A DNA stretch of 38,352 bases from Comamonadaceae bacterium (GTDB lineage Bacteria > Pseudomonadota > Gammaproteobacteria > Burkholderiales > Burkholderiaceae_C). The position numbers and the translations under genes are program-made. The number at the start of each line of letters is the position of its first letter. The stretch's first letter is position 1. The notes under the pieces were generated by a model. The model worked only from the letters and a program-made list of their open reading frames with translations, made no database searches and was not told where the DNA came from. This document shows positions 20,103 to 29,822 of the stretch, piece by piece. Where the stretch lies: the NCBI GenBank assembly GCA_947487355.1, contig CANKXC010000002.1, positions 1 through 38,352 of the forward strand, given 5' to 3'.

Positions 20103-21299
20103 ATGACCACTTCCCCCTCACGTCGTCTGGTACTCACACGCAGCGCAGCTTTGGTTGGTGCAGCCAGTTCTAGTTTCTTATTGCCAGAGTTGGCCATGGC
20201 TCAGTCCGGCAAAATTCGCGTTGGCCTCATGCTTCCCTATTCTGGTGCCTTCGCACCACTGGGTGTCGCCATTGAAAACGGCGTTCGCATGGCGCTCAAT
20301 GAACAAGGCGGCAAATTGGCCGGACGTGAAATTGAATGGTTCAAAGTTGACGATGAGTCAGACCCATCCAAAGGCATTGAAAACGCCAACAAACTGGTGC
20401 AACGCGACAAGGTTGATGTTCTCATAGGTACCGTTCACTCAGGTGTCCAAATGGGCATTCACAGAGTAGCCCGTGATTCTGGTGTTCTGACACTCATTCC
20501 AAACGCTGGCGTGCACGCAGCCACTCGCGCACTCTGCGCCCCCAACGTATTCCGCACCAGCTTCTCAAACAGCCAACCTACTTTGGCATTGGGCCAAGCC
20601 ATGGTGGCCAAGGGACACAAAAAAGCTGTTTGGATCACCTGGAAATACGCAGCGGGTGACGAGGCCTACGAAGGCTTCAAAGAAAGCTATACCAAAGCTG
20701 GTGGCACCATCCTCAAAGAATTGGGCTTGCCATTTCCCAATGTTGAATTCCAAGCCTTGTTGACAGAAATAGCAGCCATCAAACCTGACGCAGTTGCATG
20801 TTTCTTTGCTGGCCCATCCGGCGCAAAATTCATGAAGGACTTTGCTGCAGCTGGTTTGAAAGGAAAGATTGCACTTTACGGATCAGGCTTCTTAACTGAA
20901 GGTGTTTTGGAAGCAGCAGGTCCCGCAGCCGATGGCGTGATGACTACGCTGCATTACAGCGATTCCTTGGATACACCGCGCAACAACAAGTTCCGTTTGG
21001 AATATGCCAAAGCATTCAAAATGCAACCAGACGTGTATGCCGTTCAGGGTTACGACACGGGTCTGTTGTTAATTCAAGGTGCCAACGCTGTCAAAGGTGA
21101 CCTGAGCAAAAAGCCGGATCTGTACAAAGCCATGGAAGGCGCTGTCATCGACAGCCCACGCGGCAAATGGACCATGAGCAAGTCACACAATCCTATCCAA
21201 GACATGTATCTGCGTGTGGCAGAAAAGGGCGAAAACAAAGTGATTGGCATTGCTGCAAAGGGTCTTGCCGATCCTGGAACAGGTTGCAAAATGGGTTAA
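20103..21299 (+). CDS. ABC transporter substrate-binding protein (Liv/type I periplasmic-binding family), probable Tat-type signal
   Basis: MTTSPSRRLVLTRSAALVGAASSSFLLPELAMAQSGKIRVGLMLPYSGAFAPLG; RBS aaggag upstream of internal ATG. Confidence 0.92.
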   Translation: MTTSPSRRLVLTRSAALVGAASSSFLLPELAMAQSGKIRVGLMLPYSGAFAPLGVAIENGVRMALNEQGGKLAGREIEWFKVDDESDPSKGIENANKLVQRDKVDVLIGTVHSGVQMGIHRVARDSGVLTLIPNAGVHAATRALCAPNVFRTSFSNSQPTLALGQAMVAKGHKKAVWITWKYAAGDEAYEGFKESYTKAGGTILKELGLPFPNVEFQALLTEIAAIKPDAVACFFAGPSGAKFMKDFAAAGLKGKIALYGSGFLTEGVLEAAGPAADGVMTTLHYSDSLDTPRNNKFRLEYAKAFKMQPDVYAVQGYDTGLLLIQGANAVKGDLSKKPDLYKAMEGAVIDSPRGKWTMSKSHNPIQDMYLRVAEKGENKVIGIAAKGLADPGTGCKMG

Positions 21300-21324
21300 T
21301 CTAGGTGGGTAGATTTACCACGCC

Positions 21325-21353
21325 AAAGCGGCGGAGCGATCCGCCGCTTTTTT
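21325..21353 (+). terminator. Rho-independent terminator after substrate-binding protein gene
   Basis: AAAGCGGCGGA-GCGA-TCCGCCGCTTT followed by TTT; strong GC stem. Confidence 0.9.
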
Positions 21354-21394
21354 CTTTTCTAGCGTATTAAATAATTGCGTTTTTATAAGCCGAT

Positions 21395-22258
21395 ATGGAT
21401 TTCATCAATTTTTTAATCCAACTTCTGAACAGCGTTCAATACGGTCTTTTGTTGTTCATGCTTGCAGCAGGCTTGACACTCATTTTCGGCATCATGGGTG
21501 TCGTCAATTTGGCGCATGGTAGCTTTTACATGTTGGGAGCCTATTTGGCATGGTCACTTGCAGCCCTAACTCAAAGCTTCACAATGGCCATCCTCATAGG
21601 AACTGTGTTGTCTGTGCTCTTTGGCCTTTTTCTCGAATGGCTTTTGTTCAGACACTTCTACAAACGCGATCACTTAGATCAAGTGCTTCTAACCTTTGGC
21701 TTGATCTATGTGTTTGAGGAAATGCGCTCTATTCTTTGGGGCGATGATGTTCATGGCGTCACCATCCCAGATGCCCTCAGTGCTTCCATTCCCCTAACTG
21801 ACACTTTGTCTTACCCGGTTTACCGCCTCTTCATGTCGGGCGTTTGCTTGCTATTGGCACTGGGACTTTACTTGCTTATTTCTAAAACTCGTCTGGGCAT
21901 GAAAATACGAGCTGGTGCTTTCAATCACGAAATGACAGAAGCATTGGGCGTCAACATCAAACTCATTCATGCATTGGTTTTTGCACTGGGTGTTGGCTTG
22001 GCAACCATTGCAGGCATGGTGGCAGCGCCCGTTTCTAGCGTCTATCCCAACATGGGCTCTCAAGTGCTCATCATGTGTTTTGTCGTGGTGGTCATTGGCG
22101 GCATTGGGTCTGTCAAAGGGGCTCTGATCGCCGCGTTGTTAGTCGGTTTGGTTGATACCTTTGGCAAAGTTCTTCTGCCGCAAGTTGCCGGTATGTTGGT
22201 TTATGTCTTGATGGCCTTGGTCTTACTATACAAGCCTGAAGGCTTGTTCAAGAATTAA
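21395..22258 (+). CDS. Branched-chain amino acid-type ABC transporter permease (LivH family)
   Basis: LLMLAAGLTLIFGIMGVVNLAHGSFYMLGAY-like N-terminus; VVVIGGIGSVKGALIAALLVGLVDTFG. Confidence 0.93.
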   Translation: MDFINFLIQLLNSVQYGLLLFMLAAGLTLIFGIMGVVNLAHGSFYMLGAYLAWSLAALTQSFTMAILIGTVLSVLFGLFLEWLLFRHFYKRDHLDQVLLTFGLIYVFEEMRSILWGDDVHGVTIPDALSASIPLTDTLSYPVYRLFMSGVCLLLALGLYLLISKTRLGMKIRAGAFNHEMTEALGVNIKLIHALVFALGVGLATIAGMVAAPVSSVYPNMGSQVLIMCFVVVVIGGIGSVKGALIAALLVGLVDTFGKVLLPQVAGMLVYVLMALVLLYKPEGLFKN

Positions 22259-22268
22259 GGAGGAGCTT

Positions 22269-23267
22269 ATGAGCGATACACGCGCCCCCTTAGAAACTCT
22301 GCCGCGGAGTTTGAATATTCTTTTGGCCCTCGCATTGCTTACTTTAGCTGCGTTTCCATTTGTCGGTACAGACTATTACCTCCAGGTGGTCACACGCATG
22401 ATGATTTTGGCCATCTTTGCCATGAGCCTTGATTTACTGCAGGGTGTCACGGGCTTGGTGTCATTGGGGCATGCGGCTTATTTTGGTGTTGCAGGTTATG
22501 CGCTGGCGTTTTTCACACCGGCAGGCGAGCCTATTTCCTTGTGGTGGTCATTACCTGCAGCTGTCGGCGTATCTGCCCTCCTCGCACTCATCATTGGATT
22601 CTTGGTGGTCAGAACCCATGGCATTTACTTCATCATGGTCACCATGGCCTTCTCACAGATGGTGTTTTATGCCTTCTTTGACAACAAAGCCTTGGGCGGT
22701 TCTGATGGTGTTTACATTAACTTCAAGCCAGAAGCCATGTTGTTTGATTTAGAAAACAAAACGACTTTCTATTTCTTTACGCTGGCCATGATGTTGGTGG
22801 TGTATTTGTTTTTAAGGCGTCTACTGTGGAGTCCTTTTGGCCGTGCCCTGTCGGGAATCAGAGTCAATGAACACCGCATGCGGGCTTTGGGCTTTGGTAC
22901 CTTTGGTCACAAGTTGGCAGCATTTACATTGGCAGGTGCTTTGGCTGGTTTGGCTGGATATCTTTGGGGTGCTCAATCAGGTTACGTCAACCCCGAGCTG
23001 CTTGGCTTTCACATGAGTGCACATGTGATCATGATGGTTATCTTAGGGGGTATGGGCAATTTTGCAGGTGCCATTGTTGGTGCTTTCTCGTTTGAGTATT
23101 TGCTTCATCTCTTTAAGGATCTGCCAGAAATAGCAGGCTTTCATTTAGGAAAGCACTGGCAACTTTGGATGGGCTTGTTCATTGTGGCCTTGGTCATTTT
23201 GGCGCCAAGAGGAATTTTAGGTTTGTTTGCGACACTCTTAAAGTCGAAGGAGACTGGTCATGAGTAA
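22269..23267 (+). CDS. Branched-chain amino acid-type ABC transporter permease (LivM family)
   Basis: MSLDLLQGVTGLVSLGHAAYFGVAGYALAF; VILGGMGNFAGAIVGA. Confidence 0.93.
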   Translation: MSDTRAPLETLPRSLNILLALALLTLAAFPFVGTDYYLQVVTRMMILAIFAMSLDLLQGVTGLVSLGHAAYFGVAGYALAFFTPAGEPISLWWSLPAAVGVSALLALIIGFLVVRTHGIYFIMVTMAFSQMVFYAFFDNKALGGSDGVYINFKPEAMLFDLENKTTFYFFTLAMMLVVYLFLRRLLWSPFGRALSGIRVNEHRMRALGFGTFGHKLAAFTLAGALAGLAGYLWGAQSGYVNPELLGFHMSAHVIMMVILGGMGNFAGAIVGAFSFEYLLHLFKDLPEIAGFHLGKHWQLWMGLFIVALVILAPRGILGLFATLLKSKETGHE

Positions 23268-24030
23268 GACCTACGACTTGCTTTTGAGTGCTCACAAAGT
23301 CACAAAACGTTTTGGTGGTTTAACTGCTGTCAACGAAGTTTCAGTCGATTTGAAATTAGGACAAATACATGCGGTGATCGGCCCCAATGGCGCTGGCAAA
23401 TCGACACTGGCCAACTTACTGACCGGTGACATGCCTGCAAGCTCTGGACATGTGACCTTGAAGGGACAGGACATTACTGGCTGGACGCCCGAGAAAATTT
23501 CCCGAAATGGTCTTGGTAGAAGCTATCAAAAAACAAATATTTTCCGCAGCTTTACAGTTTGGGACAACGTCCGACTCTCAGCACAATCCAGAAGCCAGCC
23601 CATGCCATTCAATCCCTTGGCATGGCTTCAAAATGCAGATGCCATGCAGGATGTCAACCAACGAGCTGAGCGTGCCATCGAATTGGCTGGGCTTAAAGAC
23701 AGAAGGCATGCTTTGGCAGGCGCAGCCAGCCATGGCGAGCAACGGCAACTCGAAATAGCCATGACCTTGGCGACAGAACCACAGGTCCTTTTACTGGATG
23801 AACCGCTGGCTGGTATGGGCGTCGCAGAAGCGGACAGCATGGTACAGCTTTTATTGCGCCTCAAGTCTTCACATGCCATGATGCTAGTTGAACATGACAT
23901 TGATGCCATCTTTACATTGGCTGATCAATTAACTGTGATGGTGAACGGCACCGTTATTGCAAGTGGTTTGCCTTCCGCTGTTCGCGCAGACTCTAGCGTA
24001 CAAGCGGCTTACTTGGGCGAGGATCATTGA
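23260..24030 (+). CDS. ABC transporter ATP-binding protein (LivG family)
   Basis: Walker A GPNGAGKST; SHGEQRQLEIA; LLLDEPLAGMG; overlaps livM-like gene by 8 bp. Confidence 0.94.
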   Translation: MSKTYDLLLSAHKVTKRFGGLTAVNEVSVDLKLGQIHAVIGPNGAGKSTLANLLTGDMPASSGHVTLKGQDITGWTPEKISRNGLGRSYQKTNIFRSFTVWDNVRLSAQSRSQPMPFNPLAWLQNADAMQDVNQRAERAIELAGLKDRRHALAGAASHGEQRQLEIAMTLATEPQVLLLDEPLAGMGVAEADSMVQLLLRLKSSHAMMLVEHDIDAIFTLADQLTVMVNGTVIASGLPSAVRADSSVQAAYLGEDH

Positions 24031-24031
24031 A

Positions 24032-24745
24032 ATGACCAACACACTAATTCAAGTGAAGGAACTCAACAGTTACTACGGTGCCAGTCACATTCTTAGGAAC
24101 ATCAATTTTGAAGTGAATGTGGGAGAAACAATTGGTTTGATGGGTCGCAACGGCATGGGTAAGAGCACCTTACTGAAATCCATCATGGGCATTGTGACGC
24201 CAAGATCAGGCGATGTGCATATCAAAGGTCAACGAACCAACGATTTAGCAATTTTTGAAGTGGCACAGAAAGGCATTGCCTACGTGCCTGAGGGACGCGG
24301 CATTTTTGGCAATCTCAGTGTGGTTGAAAATTTACAAATGGCAGCGCGTGCTGGCACCAATGGACAACGTGATTGGACCTATGACCGCGTGCTTGAGACA
24401 TTCCCGCGCTTAAAAGAACGTTTGGGTCATGGCGGGCAACAACTTTCGGGCGGTGAGCAACAAATGCTGACCATTGGGCGCGCATTGATGACCAATCCTG
24501 ACGTTCTAATTTTGGACGAAGCCACAGAAGGTTTAGCGCCACTCATCGCTCGAGAAATTTGGCGAATTTGTAGCGTGATCAAAGAGAGTGGTATCAGCAG
24601 CATCATTGTCGATAAAAACTGGAAGCACGTCACCAAAATAACGGATCGCAATGTCATTTTGGTCAAAGGCGAAGTAGTCTTTGAGGGCAGCTCTCAATCT
24701 CTTCAGTCTAAGCCTGAAATCTTGACGCAACACCTTGGTGTTTAA
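24032..24745 (+). CDS. ABC transporter ATP-binding protein (LivF family)
   Basis: LNSYYGASHILRNINFEV; GRNGMGKSTLL; LSGGEQQMLTIGRALMTNPDVLILDEATEGLAP. Confidence 0.94.
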   Translation: MTNTLIQVKELNSYYGASHILRNINFEVNVGETIGLMGRNGMGKSTLLKSIMGIVTPRSGDVHIKGQRTNDLAIFEVAQKGIAYVPEGRGIFGNLSVVENLQMAARAGTNGQRDWTYDRVLETFPRLKERLGHGGQQLSGGEQQMLTIGRALMTNPDVLILDEATEGLAPLIAREIWRICSVIKESGISSIIVDKNWKHVTKITDRNVILVKGEVVFEGSSQSLQSKPEILTQHLGV

Positions 24746-24786
24746 CGAGGTCAATGCTTCGAATAAAGCGTCAATTTGAGGACCGC

Positions 24787-25656
24787 ATGAAAAAAGACAA
24801 CACGTTGCGAGGTGTACGCGTTTTAAGCTTGGCGCTCAACTTGCCGGGGCCAGCAGCCTTGTTGCGTGTTGCCCAAATGGGTGCGAAATGCACCAAGGTC
24901 AATCCGCCAAATGGCGACCCCATGGCCTTGTATACCCAAGATGGTTATGCAACTTTGCACACAGGTGTCAAAGAAGTTTCCTGCGACTTAAAAAGTTCCA
25001 GTGGTCAAAAAGCGATGCACCAATGGTTGAGCAAAACAGATGTATTGCTAACGTCCTTCAGACCTTCCGCTTTAAACAAATTGGGCTTTGGATGGAAATC
25101 ACTGCATCAGCGCTACCCCCAACTGAGTTGCGTCAGTGTCGTGGGCGCACCAGGTCCCTTGGCAGAAATTCCAGGTCATGACTTAACTTATCAGGCTGAA
25201 GTCGCTTTAGTGCCTGGAATGGCGCTACCTGCCAGTTTGTTCGCCGACATGGGCGGCGCCATCATGGCCAGTGAAGCCATCTTAAAAGCAACCATTTCTC
25301 AGCGTGCCACAGGCAAAGGCAGTTTTCATGAAGTGGCCCTCAGTGAGGCTGCCGCTTGGCTTGCGTTACCTAGACATTGGGGAATGACACTGCCCAATGG
25401 GCCAGTGGGCGGAGCTCATGCAGGTTACAAAGTTTATGCTTGCAAAAATGGCCGTGTGGCTGTGGCCGCACTCGAGTCTCACTTTGCAAAATCTTTGTGT
25501 GACGCTGCGGGCCTCAAGTCATCGGATGCCAAAACGATGTTTAATCCAGAAACGCATCAAGCAATCGCTCTGTTTTTTGCTAGCAAAACAAGACAGCAGC
25601 TCGACAAGTTGGCGACTGACAAAGACATTCCGTTAATGACTTTGGTCAAAGCATAA
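24787..25656 (+). CDS. Short CaiB/BaiF CoA-transferase family protein, AMACR-like
   Basis: DVLLTSFRPSALNKLGFG; PGHDLTYQAE; LFADMGGAIMASEAIL; GAHAGYKVYACKNGRVAVAALE. Internal ATG with GAGG upstream preferred. Confidence 0.85.
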   Translation: MKKDNTLRGVRVLSLALNLPGPAALLRVAQMGAKCTKVNPPNGDPMALYTQDGYATLHTGVKEVSCDLKSSSGQKAMHQWLSKTDVLLTSFRPSALNKLGFGWKSLHQRYPQLSCVSVVGAPGPLAEIPGHDLTYQAEVALVPGMALPASLFADMGGAIMASEAILKATISQRATGKGSFHEVALSEAAAWLALPRHWGMTLPNGPVGGAHAGYKVYACKNGRVAVAALESHFAKSLCDAAGLKSSDAKTMFNPETHQAIALFFASKTRQQLDKLATDKDIPLMTLVKA

Positions 25657-25706
25657 ACTGTGCGCCTGTATCAAATTCAAATTAAAATTCAAATGCAATT
25701 TCGATA

Positions 25707-28700
25707 TCAATGGTTGAGTTGTAACCAAGCTTTGTCCAAGCGCTTGATACTCACAGGTTGAGGGGTCCTTAGTTCTTGAGCAAAAAAACTAACGCGTAAC
25801 TCTTCTAAAAGCCATCTGAACTCCAGCATACGTTCATCCACGGCGCCCTTTCTTTCCGCGACCAAACGCCAATAACGTTGCTCTTGTGGTTTAAGTTCCA
25901 ACAGTTTGGCAGCATCACGTGCAGGATCTGATCGCCATTTGTCTAATCGCAAAACGATGGCTTTGAGATACCTCGAAAAATGTTGAAGCTGATTCCATGG
26001 CGTCCTCACCATGAAGTGTTTGGGCATCAATCGTTGAAGCTGCTGCGCACAATCAGATACAGCGTCATTTGCATTTTTAGTGTCCTTTATTTTGCGAGTG
26101 GCTGCCGAGTACTCAACAAGAATGACACCCGCTAATCTGGCCACCTCATTGGCAATCAAGGTAAGCCTTCCCCTGCCCTCATCAATTCGCTTTTTAAATG
26201 CAAACTCGTCAGCGGGTAATGGGTCTAATAAAAAAGCGCGGTCGAGGGCTACTTCAATGATCTGCTGGCGCAGTTCATCAGGCGTCCCTAGAGGCATAAA
26301 AGAAACTGCCATTTTTTGTAAATCGGGAATATTCTTTTCCAAATACTTCAAGGCGTCTTTCATTTGCAAAGCAAACAATCGGCGCAGGCCTTCGCGGTGT
26401 TTTTGAGCCGCCACATCGGGCTCGTCAAAGACCTCAATGACAACCGAATCAAGCATGTCTACCAATGCAGGAAAGCCAATTAAACTTTGACCACCTTTAT
26501 GAATCTCCATCAGTTCAGGCAAGTCGCCAAATGACCATTGTGTGTACTTTGCAAGCGAATTAACTTGATGAGTGGTCGCGGCAGTAACTCTCTGTACAGC
26601 TGTTGATTGCAAGGAGCCAGAAGCACTGCCTGTTAAACGAATTAATGGCTTCAATGGATTGATTGAAGTATTTTCGGCCGCTGGCGTATGCACTTTGAGC
26701 TGTGCCAAGGCTTGAAATGCGCCGCGAGCCTGTGAGCCCCAATCCGATTTCAAGGCGCCCAAGTTCCTGCCCATGCCAAGTTGACGACCATGCTCGTCAA
26801 CCACTCTGAGATTCATGAACAAATGCGGGCTGAGCATGTCCAATTTGAAGTCAGCACGCTTGACATCCAAGCTCGTGACGTCTCGGACTTTTTTCAGCAA
26901 GGTGTCGGTCAATGAACCGGCACCAAAAACCTCTGGCAAGGCCAATTGCTCAGCCAGTTTGGCAGCAGATTCAGGCAAAGGTACAAAGCGTGACCTGGGT
27001 TTCTGAGGCAAACTTTTCAGCAAGGCGTGTATTTTGTCTTTTAACAAACCTGGCACCAACCATTCGCATCGATCTTCGTTGACTTGGTTCAAAACGAACA
27101 AGGGAATGGTCACGGTAATGCCATCTTTGGCATCGCCTGGCTCGTGTAAATAAGTTGCGCTGCAATCGGTACCACCCAAACGTATGGTTTTTGGGAATGC
27201 TTGTGTGGTGATGCCAGCCGCCTCGTGACGCATCAACTCTTCTCGCGACAGGAGTAACAGTTTAGGCTGTTGCTTAACTTCTTGCCGGTACCAAGACTCT
27301 AGCAAGCGACCCGAACAAACATCTGCAGGAATTTGCTGATCATAAAAAGCGTAGATGAGTTCCTCGTCAACCAACACATCTTGACGCCTAGACTTGTGTT
27401 CAAGCTCTTCCACTTTGGCAATCATTTTTTGATTGGCAGATAAAAATGGCAAAGCTGTGTCCCATTGGGCTTGAACCAATCCTTCCCGAATGAAAATTTC
27501 ACGCGCTGTTTGTGGATCAATTTTTCCAAATGGCACACGCCTTCCGCTGTAAACCACCAAGCCATACAAAGTGGCCCGTTCAAGCGCGATGACTTCAGCC
27601 GATTTCTTTTCCCAATGCGGATCGAGCAATTGTTTTTTAAGCAAATGTGATCCAACTTGCTCTAGCCATGGCGGCTCTATGCCTGCAATACCCCTGCCAA
27701 ACAAACGTGTCGTTTCAACCAATTCAGAGACCACCGTCCAACGGCCAGGTTTCTTTGACAAATGAGCGCCTGGGTGCCTGTAAAACTTGATGCCACGCGC
27801 GCCCAAATAAACATCTTCATCATCTTGTTTGCATCCCACGTTGCCGAGCAAGCCCGCCAACATTGACAAATGAATTTGCTCGTAAGTGGCTGGCTTGGCA
27901 TTCAATTGCCAGCGATGTTCAGCGACTGTGGTGTGCAATTGGACATGCGTATCGCGCCACTCACGAACGCGTCTAATGTTGATGAAGTTTTGGCGCAGCA
28001 GTTGTTCGTACTGGCGATTACTCAGTTTGTGTTCAGCACCAGCCGGCGATTTGCCACCCCGTGATTCAGACAACCACTTCCACAATTTCAAGTAACCTGT
28101 GAACTCGCTTTTTTCATCGTCAAACTTGGCGTGCGCTTGATCCGCTTGGGCTTGCGCCTCCATGGGTCTGTCGCGCACATCTTGGACAGACAATGCACTG
28201 GCAATGATGAGCACTTCGTCAAGCGCTTGTCGATTTCGAGCCTCCAAAATCATCCGGCCTACGCGTGGGTCTAGTGGCAATCTGGCCAACTCTGTGCCAG
28301 TCGGCGTTAGTTCAAGGGTATCGTCTACCGCACCCAGTTCTGCCAACAATTGATAGCCATCGGTAATGGCGCGTTTAGAAGGCGCTTCAATGAATGGAAA
28401 ATCGTCCACCACACCAAGGTGCAAAGACTTCATTCGCAAGATCACGCCCGCCAATGAAGATCGCAAAATTTCGGGATCTGTAAATTTAGGTCGCGCATTG
28501 AAATCAGCTTCATCGTAAAGACGAATGCAAATACCATTGGCGACACGACCACAACGGCCAGCCCGCTGGTTTGCAGCCGCTTGGCTAATGGGTTCCACCA
28601 TCAGTTGTTCTACCTTGCTTCGAAGGCTATAGCGCTTAACTCTGGCGGTACCGGCATCAATGACATACCGAATGCCAGGCACGGTCAATGAGGTCTCGGC

Positions 28701-29822
28701 CACGTTGGTGGCCAACACAATGCGGCGACCCGTGTGGCTGTCAAAAACCCGATCTTGATCGGCTTGAGACAGACGTGCAAACAGGGGCAAAACTTCGGCA
28801 CCCCGCGTAACTGCGCTGTGCGTCAGATGTTTGCGGAGATGGTCTGCCGCTTCACGAATTTCACGCTCACCTGGCAGAAAAATCAAAATGTCGCCTGAAG
28901 CATGGCCAGTCCAAAGTTCGTCAACCGCCTCGGCAATGGCATCGTTCAAATCGTGCTCGCGAGATTCTTCAAAAGGACGCCAGCGCATTTCAACGGGAAA
29001 GGTTCTACCTGACACCATGATGATGGGCGCAGGTCCTTTGCGGGAGGCAAAGTGCTGCGCAAAGCGATTGGCATCGATAGTGGCCGAGGTGACAACCACC
29101 TTCAAATCGGGACGCCTGGGCAATATTTGTCGCAAATAACCTAACAAAAAGTCAATGTTCAGGCTGCGTTCATGAGCCTCGTCAATGATCAAGGTGTCGT
29201 AGGCCTCTAGCAAAGGGTCGTTTTGGGTTTCCGCCAACAAAATGCCATCGGTCATGAGCTTGACCGATGCATCCTTGGACAAGCGGTCCTGGAAACGAAC
29301 TTTGTAGCCAACAACATCACCCAGAGGAGTTTTCAATTCCTCTGCAATTCGCTTGGCAACGCTACTGGCAGCAATACGCCGGGGTTGGGTATGGCCAATC
29401 CATTTTCCACGCTGACCTGGCAATGCATTCAAACGCCCTCGTCCTAGCGTTAAAGCTATTTTTGGCAACTGTGTGGTTTTTCCAGAGCCTGTCTCTCCGC
29501 ACACAATGATGACCTGATGGTCTGCCATGGCCTGCGCTATTTCGTCGCGCTTTGCCGACACTGGCAAAGACTCTGGAAACTCGATTTTCAAGGGGGTAGC
29601 GGACAATGGCAAAACTTCTGTAAAAATCAGGGATGGCGTAAGGCCTGAATTATCCGCTGTCTTGGCCCTTTTCGAGAGACCCCAAAGCTCATGTCCACTG
29701 TCTTCAACTTCACCTTCGTACCCTGGTTTCGCTCGGTGGCACCCTACATTCACATGCATCGGGGCAAAACTTTTGTCGTCGGTATTGCCGGAGAAGCCAT
29801 CGCAGCCGGCAAATTGCAGCAT
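25707..29822 (-). CDS. hrpA: ATP-dependent RNA helicase HrpA; true start downstream of the ORF-track start
   Basis: GETGSGKTTQLPKIAL, DEAHERSLNIDFLLGYL, ATNVAETSLTVPGIRYVIDAG, QRAGRCGR. ORF-track N-terminus overlaps argA; start probably a non-ATG codon near 29580-29640. Confidence 0.92.
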   Translation of the reverse strand: MLQFAGCDGFSGNTDDKSFAPMHVNVGCHRAKPGYEGEVEDSGHELWGLSKRAKTADNSGLTPSLIFTEVLPLSATPLKIEFPESLPVSAKRDEIAQAMADHQVIIVCGETGSGKTTQLPKIALTLGRGRLNALPGQRGKWIGHTQPRRIAASSVAKRIAEELKTPLGDVVGYKVRFQDRLSKDASVKLMTDGILLAETQNDPLLEAYDTLIIDEAHERSLNIDFLLGYLRQILPRRPDLKVVVTSATIDANRFAQHFASRKGPAPIIMVSGRTFPVEMRWRPFEESREHDLNDAIAEAVDELWTGHASGDILIFLPGEREIREAADHLRKHLTHSAVTRGAEVLPLFARLSQADQDRVFDSHTGRRIVLATNVAETSLTVPGIRYVIDAGTARVKRYSLRSKVEQLMVEPISQAAANQRAGRCGRVANGICIRLYDEADFNARPKFTDPEILRSSLAGVILRMKSLHLGVVDDFPFIEAPSKRAITDGYQLLAELGAVDDTLELTPTGTELARLPLDPRVGRMILEARNRQALDEVLIIASALSVQDVRDRPMEAQAQADQAHAKFDDEKSEFTGYLKLWKWLSESRGGKSPAGAEHKLSNRQYEQLLRQNFINIRRVREWRDTHVQLHTTVAEHRWQLNAKPATYEQIHLSMLAGLLGNVGCKQDDEDVYLGARGIKFYRHPGAHLSKKPGRWTVVSELVETTRLFGRGIAGIEPPWLEQVGSHLLKKQLLDPHWEKKSAEVIALERATLYGLVVYSGRRVPFGKIDPQTAREIFIREGLVQAQWDTALPFLSANQKMIAKVEELEHKSRRQDVLVDEELIYAFYDQQIPADVCSGRLLESWYRQEVKQQPKLLLLSREELMRHEAAGITTQAFPKTIRLGGTDCSATYLHEPGDAKDGITVTIPLFVLNQVNEDRCEWLVPGLLKDKIHALLKSLPQKPRSRFVPLPESAAKLAEQLALPEVFGAGSLTDTLLKKVRDVTSLDVKRADFKLDMLSPHLFMNLRVVDEHGRQLGMGRNLGALKSDWGSQARGAFQALAQLKVHTPAAENTSINPLKPLIRLTGSASGSLQSTAVQRVTAATTHQVNSLAKYTQWSFGDLPELMEIHKGGQSLIGFPALVDMLDSVVIEVFDEPDVAAQKHREGLRRLFALQMKDALKYLEKNIPDLQKMAVSFMPLGTPDELRQQIIEVALDRAFLLDPLPADEFAFKKRIDEGRGRLTLIANEVARLAGVILVEYSAATRKIKDTKNANDAVSDCAQQLQRLMPKHFMVRTPWNQLQHFSRYLKAIVLRLDKWRSDPARDAAKLLELKPQEQRYWRLVAERKGAVDERMLEFRWLLEELRVSFFAQELRTPQPVSIKRLDKAWLQLNH

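Noticed and set aside
20103-24745. Transporter cluster as a novel system
   Set aside because: Standard Liv-type five-gene ABC cassette; the terminator after the binding-protein gene is a common way to overproduce that component.
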